Assembly: GCA_019119635.1 (NCBI GenBank)
Contig: DWWP01000027.1
Span: 1 to 50,792, forward strand
Length of the DNA stretch: 50,792 nucleotides
DNA from: Candidatus Dietzia intestinipullorum
GTDB taxonomy: Bacteria; Actinomycetota; Actinomycetes; Mycobacteriales; Mycobacteriaceae
Direction: 5' to 3'
In this document: piece after piece, positions 47,973 through 50,792 of the stretch
How positions within the stretch are numbered: position 1 is the first letter of the stretch
Layout of the letters: each line of letters opens with the position of its first letter
Notes under the pieces: model-generated
Databases searched by the model: none
Told to the model about the DNA's origin: nothing
What the model saw: only the letters and a program-made list of their open reading frames with translations
Position numbers and translations under genes: made by a program

Positions 47973-48683
47973 TCAGGTTACCGTGAGCCCGTGGAGATCG
48001 ATGAGCCGACTGGTCACCGCGGACAGGAAGATCAGCCGGACCGCCCCGCCCGCCCGCGGGAGCAGCGTGTCCACCCGCGCCGCGATCTCGGCCTGATCCG
48101 CGCCGGCCGACCGGAGGGCCGCCACCACCACGTCCGATGCCTCGGCAGCCGTGCGTTGCCCCTCGAGGATCAACTCGCCGACGCGCTCGATGCCCTGCCT
48201 GTCCACCCCGAGCTCGACGAGTTCCGCGAAGAGTCGGTACATGTGGGCGTCCGCGAAGAAGTCATCCGTGGACCCGCGTCCACCGACGAGGCCGATCTCC
48301 TCCCCCAGCCCGACGAGCTGCTCCGGCATGGCGAAGCCCGCGAGCACCTCCGCGTCCGAGCGGGAGTACCGCCTGCGCCCCTTGCCCATCCGGCGCACGG
48401 CCGCACCGCTCTCCAGGTCGAGCAGTTCCGTCAACGACATCCCGTGGCGCTCGGCCGCGAAGAGCTCGCCGATCGTCGCGAAGGTGTACCCGCGGTCGAG
48501 GAGCCGGAGGACCAGTCGGAGCCGGCGGCGGTGCTCGGGTCCGTAGAGCGCGGAGCGACCCCGCCTGACGGGCGGCGGGAGGAGCCCCTTCTCCTGGTAG
48601 AGACGGATGTTGCGCACGGTGGTGCCGGCCTCGGCCGCCAGGTCCTCGATCCGCCGCAGTGGATCCGACCCCGACCGGGTCAC
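47973..48683 (-). CDS. MerR-family transcriptional regulator
   Basis: 236 residues. The winged helix-turn-helix is RIEDLAAEAGTTVRNIRLYQEKGLLPPPVRRGRSALYG, and the second part RLRLVLRLLDRGYTFATIGELF. The long C-terminal domain has no recognised ligand-binding signature or metal-binding cysteines. It may sense an organic compound. GTG at 48683 overlaps the DUF2516 stop (GTGA), so both share an operon. M. tuberculosis has an unrelated gene (Rv0477) at this place. Confidence 0.82.
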   Translation of the reverse strand: MTRSGSDPLRRIEDLAAEAGTTVRNIRLYQEKGLLPPPVRRGRSALYGPEHRRRLRLVLRLLDRGYTFATIGELFAAERHGMSLTELLDLESGAAVRRMGKGRRRYSRSDAEVLAGFAMPEQLVGLGEEIGLVGGRGSTDDFFADAHMYRLFAELVELGVDRQGIERVGELILEGQRTAAEASDVVVAALRSAGADQAEIAARVDTLLPRAGGAVRLIFLSAVTSRLIDLHGLTVT

Positions 48684-48961
48684 CTCCGTCGACCACCCAC
48701 AGCAGGTCGGACGTCCGCGAAGAACACCCCGACGGCCACCATTCCGACCAGGCTGATCAGGCCGAACGGCAGGACCCAGAAGGCGAGCGCGGAGACCGCG
48801 CAGATCCCGATCCACGCCGGCTTGGGCCACTTGCCCTCGATCGAGTAGGCGGAGGCGGGCGGCAGCACGGCCAGCACCACGCCGGCGAGCGCCCACGCGA
48901 CCAGGGCCAGCCGGGCCACGGTCAGTACCTGGCCCCAGATCCCGGGCAGAGTGTCGATCAC
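48680..48961 (-). CDS. DUF2516 membrane protein (Rv0476 type)
   Basis: 93 residues with three helices (about 12-33, 49-65, 66-83). The KWPKPAWIGIC motif between the first two is characteristic of DUF2516. Function is unknown. The conserved place next to hbhA and the XRE regulator suggests an envelope role. GTG start at 48961. Confidence 0.82.
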   Translation of the reverse strand: MIDTLPGIWGQVLTVARLALVAWALAGVVLAVLPPASAYSIEGKWPKPAWIGICAVSALAFWVLPFGLISLVGMVAVGVFFADVRPAVGGRRR

Positions 48962-48967
48962 GCCCTC

Positions 48968-48973
48968 ATCCTA
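48968..48973 (-). promoter_or_regulatory. -10 element of the DUF2516-merR operon (leaderless)
   Basis: TAGGAT on the minus strand, six bases before GTG 48961, downstream of the strong hairpin that ends the hbhA transcript. Confidence 0.5.
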
Positions 48974-49000
48974 CTGGTCCGGCGGCCGGGCGAAATGCAC

Positions 49001-49044
49001 GGCGCCCCGCCGACACTCCACTCTCGGGGTGTCGGCGGGGCGCC
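49001..49044 (-). terminator. Strong hairpin terminator of the hbhA-like gene
   Basis: A perfect 16-base-pair stem (49001-49016 with 49029-49044; arm GGCGCCCCGCCGACAC) that extends by three more pairs, two G-C and one G-U, to leave a six-base loop. It lies 37 bases after the stop of the hbhA-like gene. This is the strongest hairpin in the window and lacks a long U-tract. Confidence 0.75.
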
Positions 49045-49080
49045 GGAGGGCCTGAGCTCGGAGCGCTCAGGCCCGGTTGA

Positions 49081-50136
49081 TCACTTGTCGTCGGACTTGC
49101 CGGTCGACGAGGTGCTCGCCGGCTTCGAGGCCGAGCCCGAGGTCGACGAGGAGGTGCTCGACGACGACGTGCTGGTCGGCTTCGAGGCCGAGGCCGACTT
49201 GCCGGACGTGCTCGACCCGGTGGTCGAGGTCGACTTGGTCGCGGTGGAGGACTTGGCCGCCGGCTTGCTGGCGGTCGACTTCGACGCCGTCTTCTTGGCC
49301 GGGGTCTTCTTGGCCGGGGCCTTCTTCGCGGGGGCCTTCTTGGCCGGGGCGGTGCGGGCCTCGACCTTGCCGGCGCCGCTCTGGACCTCGTCCGAGACCG
49401 CGTAGGCGGCGTCGTCGACCCGGTCCGCGGCCTTGTCGGCGGCGTCGCCGGTCGCCTCGGCCGCCTGGCGGGCGCCCTTGGAGACGCGGCCCGCGGCCTT
49501 CACGCCGATGGAGCGCGTCTGGCGGGACACGGTGCCGAGGGTCTCCTCGCCGACCTCGACGCGGTCGTCGACGACGTCGGCGGCGCGGGAGACCTGCTCG
49601 TTCACACGGGCGAGGCCGGCCTCCAGCTGCGGGTTCTCCTCACGCAGCCGGGTGACGACGTCCTCGCCGCGGGCGGCGAGCCCACCGTAGATGCCGGCGG
49701 CCACCTCGACGTAGGCATCGGCGACCTTGCGCAGCTCGTCCGGGCGGAAGCGGCCGACCAGCTCCTCGACCTCGTTCGGGAACGACTGGACGCGCTCGGG
49801 CACCTCGTTCACGCGGTTCTGGACGTCGGACACGCGCTCGGAGACCTTGCTCTGCGCCTCGGTCACGGCCTCCTCCGCCCGGCGACGCAGGTCGCTGACC
49901 AGGCCGGTCACGGCCTCGACGGCGAGATCGTTGACGCCAACGTAGGCGTAGACCGGGGTACGGACGGCGGCGAGCGCCTGGCCGAGCGGGCCGTCGAAGC
50001 CCGGGTCCTTGGCCACGGACTTGCGCGGCGCGGACTTGCCCGAGCCGGACACCGCCTTGGCGGACTTCGCCTTGCTCGGGGCCTTGTCGGCGGCCTTGGC
50101 CGGGGACTTCTTGGACGTGGGCTTCTTGTCTGTCAT
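49081..50136 (-). CDS. hbhA: Heparin-binding hemagglutinin-like protein (HbhA family), extended
   Basis: 351 residues, against about 199 in M. tuberculosis HbhA. A Lys/Ala/Ser-rich head (KKPTSKKSPAKAADKAPSK) is followed by a family core at about 45-250 with a long amphipathic coiled coil (LVSDLRRRAEEAVTEAQSKVSE; FRPDELRKVADAYVEVAAGIY; LGTVSRQTRSIGVKAAGR). Next comes the lysine-rich PAKKAPAKKAPAKKTPAKKT repeat. The last 65 residues are Ser/Thr/Lys-rich. HbhA binds glycosaminoglycans and also lipid inclusions and DNA in various actinobacteria. GAGGAG precedes ATG 50136. Confidence 0.85.
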   Translation of the reverse strand: MTDKKPTSKKSPAKAADKAPSKAKSAKAVSGSGKSAPRKSVAKDPGFDGPLGQALAAVRTPVYAYVGVNDLAVEAVTGLVSDLRRRAEEAVTEAQSKVSERVSDVQNRVNEVPERVQSFPNEVEELVGRFRPDELRKVADAYVEVAAGIYGGLAARGEDVVTRLREENPQLEAGLARVNEQVSRAADVVDDRVEVGEETLGTVSRQTRSIGVKAAGRVSKGARQAAEATGDAADKAADRVDDAAYAVSDEVQSGAGKVEARTAPAKKAPAKKAPAKKTPAKKTASKSTASKPAAKSSTATKSTSTTGSSTSGKSASASKPTSTSSSSTSSSTSGSASKPASTSSTGKSDDK

Positions 50137-50216
50137 GTCGACTCCTCGGATTGTCTCGTCGGTTCGTGGTGGTGCGTCTGTGGGGAGTGGCCCGGGCGGG
50201 GCCGCCGTCGACTCCG

Positions 50217-50723
50217 CTATCGGACGTCGACGACCTGGTCGGCGGCGGTCGCGTTGTTGGCCAGGAACGACTCATAGATCTCCACGAGCACTTCCCGCTG
50301 CCGTTCGGTCAGGTCGGGGGCCGTGAGGATCGCGTCACGCACCGGGCTCCCCTCCCGTAGTTCGAGGATCCCCGCACGGGAATAGAGCACCTCGGCCGAC
50401 AGCCTGAGCCCTCGGGCGATCTGCGACAGCACCTCCGCGGAGGGCTTGCGGAGACCACGTTCGATCTGGCTCAGGTACGGGTTCGAGACGCCGGCACGCT
50501 CGGCGAGCTGCCGGATGGACACCTCGGCCGCCTCACGCTGGGCGCGGATGAACGGCCCGATGTGCTGCGACTCGGACGAGCGCTTCGCCTCGTCTCCGTC
50601 CCGGGGCACCTCGCCCGTGGGCTTGTTGCCCCGGGCCAGCGTCCCCTCGCTCGGTTCGACGGCCGACCCGGTGGCGGATTCGGACCTGGCCTTGCGATCG
50701 CGCTGCGCAGCCAACTCATCCAC
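50217..50723 (-). CDS. XRE-family transcriptional regulator (Rv0474 type)
   Basis: 168 residues from GTG 50723. A variable, charged 60-residue head precedes IGPFIRAQREAAEVSIRQLAERAGVSNPYLSQIERGLRKPSAEVLSQIARGLRL, a classical Cro/C1 helix-turn-helix. A conserved tail follows (AEVLYSRAGILELREGSPVRDAILTAPDLTERQREVLVEIYESF). It very closely resembles M. tuberculosis Rv0474, which also lies before hbhA. The target is probably its own promoter and perhaps hbhA, 80 bases downstream. A TTG at 50714, better spaced from GGAGGGGG, is an alternative start. Codons upstream of 50723 lie in the promoter. Confidence 0.87.
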   Translation of the reverse strand: MDELAAQRDRKARSESATGSAVEPSEGTLARGNKPTGEVPRDGDEAKRSSESQHIGPFIRAQREAAEVSIRQLAERAGVSNPYLSQIERGLRKPSAEVLSQIARGLRLSAEVLYSRAGILELREGSPVRDAILTAPDLTERQREVLVEIYESFLANNATAADQVVDVR

Positions 50724-50757
50724 CCCCTCCGGTCGTCGTCTGATGCCGTCGGGTCCA

Positions 50758-50786
50758 ACGCTAGCAACGCGTGCTAACTGCAGCAA
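50758..50786 (-). promoter_or_regulatory. Promoter with palindromic operator of the XRE gene
   Basis: On the minus strand TTGCTG (50781-50786) and TAGCGT (50758-50763) are 17 bases apart, a good promoter. The spacer and the -10 contain the inverted repeat TAGCA-ACGCG-TGCTA (50762-50776), placed to block polymerase when bound. Autoregulation by the XRE protein is the simplest reading. Confidence 0.55.
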
Positions 50787-50792
50787 GCGCTA

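Overview
The window is a very GC-rich actinobacterial chromosome segment with dense coding, short gaps and many GTG starts. Gene content and order point to the Mycobacteriales. Recognisable blocks are XRE regulator-hbhA-DUF2516, deoC, DUF2505-murB, mshA-ybjN-gpmA-senX3-regX3, Rv0495c-like/ppx/Rv0497-like, proC-HTH-bS22-epimerase-acyltransferase-serB, glutaredoxin-hemA-hemC-hemD-hemB, and hemL-phosphatase-resA-ccdA-resB-ccsB. From memory this is the order of the Mycobacterium tuberculosis Rv0474-Rv0529 interval, running here in the opposite direction. Mycothiol synthesis (mshA) and the tiny ribosomal protein bS22 agree with that. A Dietzia-, Gordonia- or Rhodococcus-like genus is plausible; the genus cannot be fixed from the sequence alone.

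Layout. 1-2310: 3' part of an NHEJ-type DNA ligase D, a decayed SRPBCC remnant and an intact DUF4287/SRPBCC-like gene. 2492-10945 (mostly minus): cytochrome c biogenesis plus hemL, split by a plus-strand insert (about 5.3-7.2 kb) holding an Erm-type 23S rRNA methyltransferase with an elaborate leader, and a short-chain dehydrogenase behind a KstR-like operator. 10967-12925: secreted TAP-like hydrolase. 13140-19474: heme operon hemA-hemC-hemD-hemB with three small membrane genes at its end. 19762-25570: small membrane protein, glutaredoxin-like protein, SerB-type phosphatase, acyltransferase, epimerase, bS22, BldC-like HTH protein and proC. 25826-32065: Rv0497-like membrane protein, Ppx, Rv0495c-like protein, RegX3/SenX3 and GpmA. 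32129-36200: YbjN, MshA, hydrolase, limonene-epoxide-hydrolase-like protein and SDR. 36250-41980: iron-boxed ferritin, a repeat-filled convergent gap, RibD/DHFR-like reductase, ABC-F ATPase with a leader, a YidC homologue and MurB. 42018-50792: DUF2505, LmeA-like protein, TetR regulator diverging from a wrecked ABC transporter, quinone oxidoreductase, DeoC, PurU, MerR, DUF2516, a long HbhA-like protein and an autoregulated XRE regulator.

How it works together. Heme synthesis (HemA, C, D, B, L) lies beside the system II machinery that exports and attaches heme to c-type cytochromes (CcdA, ResA, ResB, CcsB). Phosphate sensing (SenX3-RegX3), polyphosphate turnover (Ppx) and glycolysis (GpmA) are adjacent. 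Two ribosome-directed antibiotic-protection candidates (Erm and ABC-F) each have a leader that looks like an attenuator.

Two patterns recur. Many first genes have a TANNNT or NANNNT hexamer ending six to eight bases before the start codon, the signature of leaderless transcription. Many operon genes overlap by exactly four bases (ATGA or GTGA). No tRNA, rRNA, CRISPR array or insertion sequence was seen.
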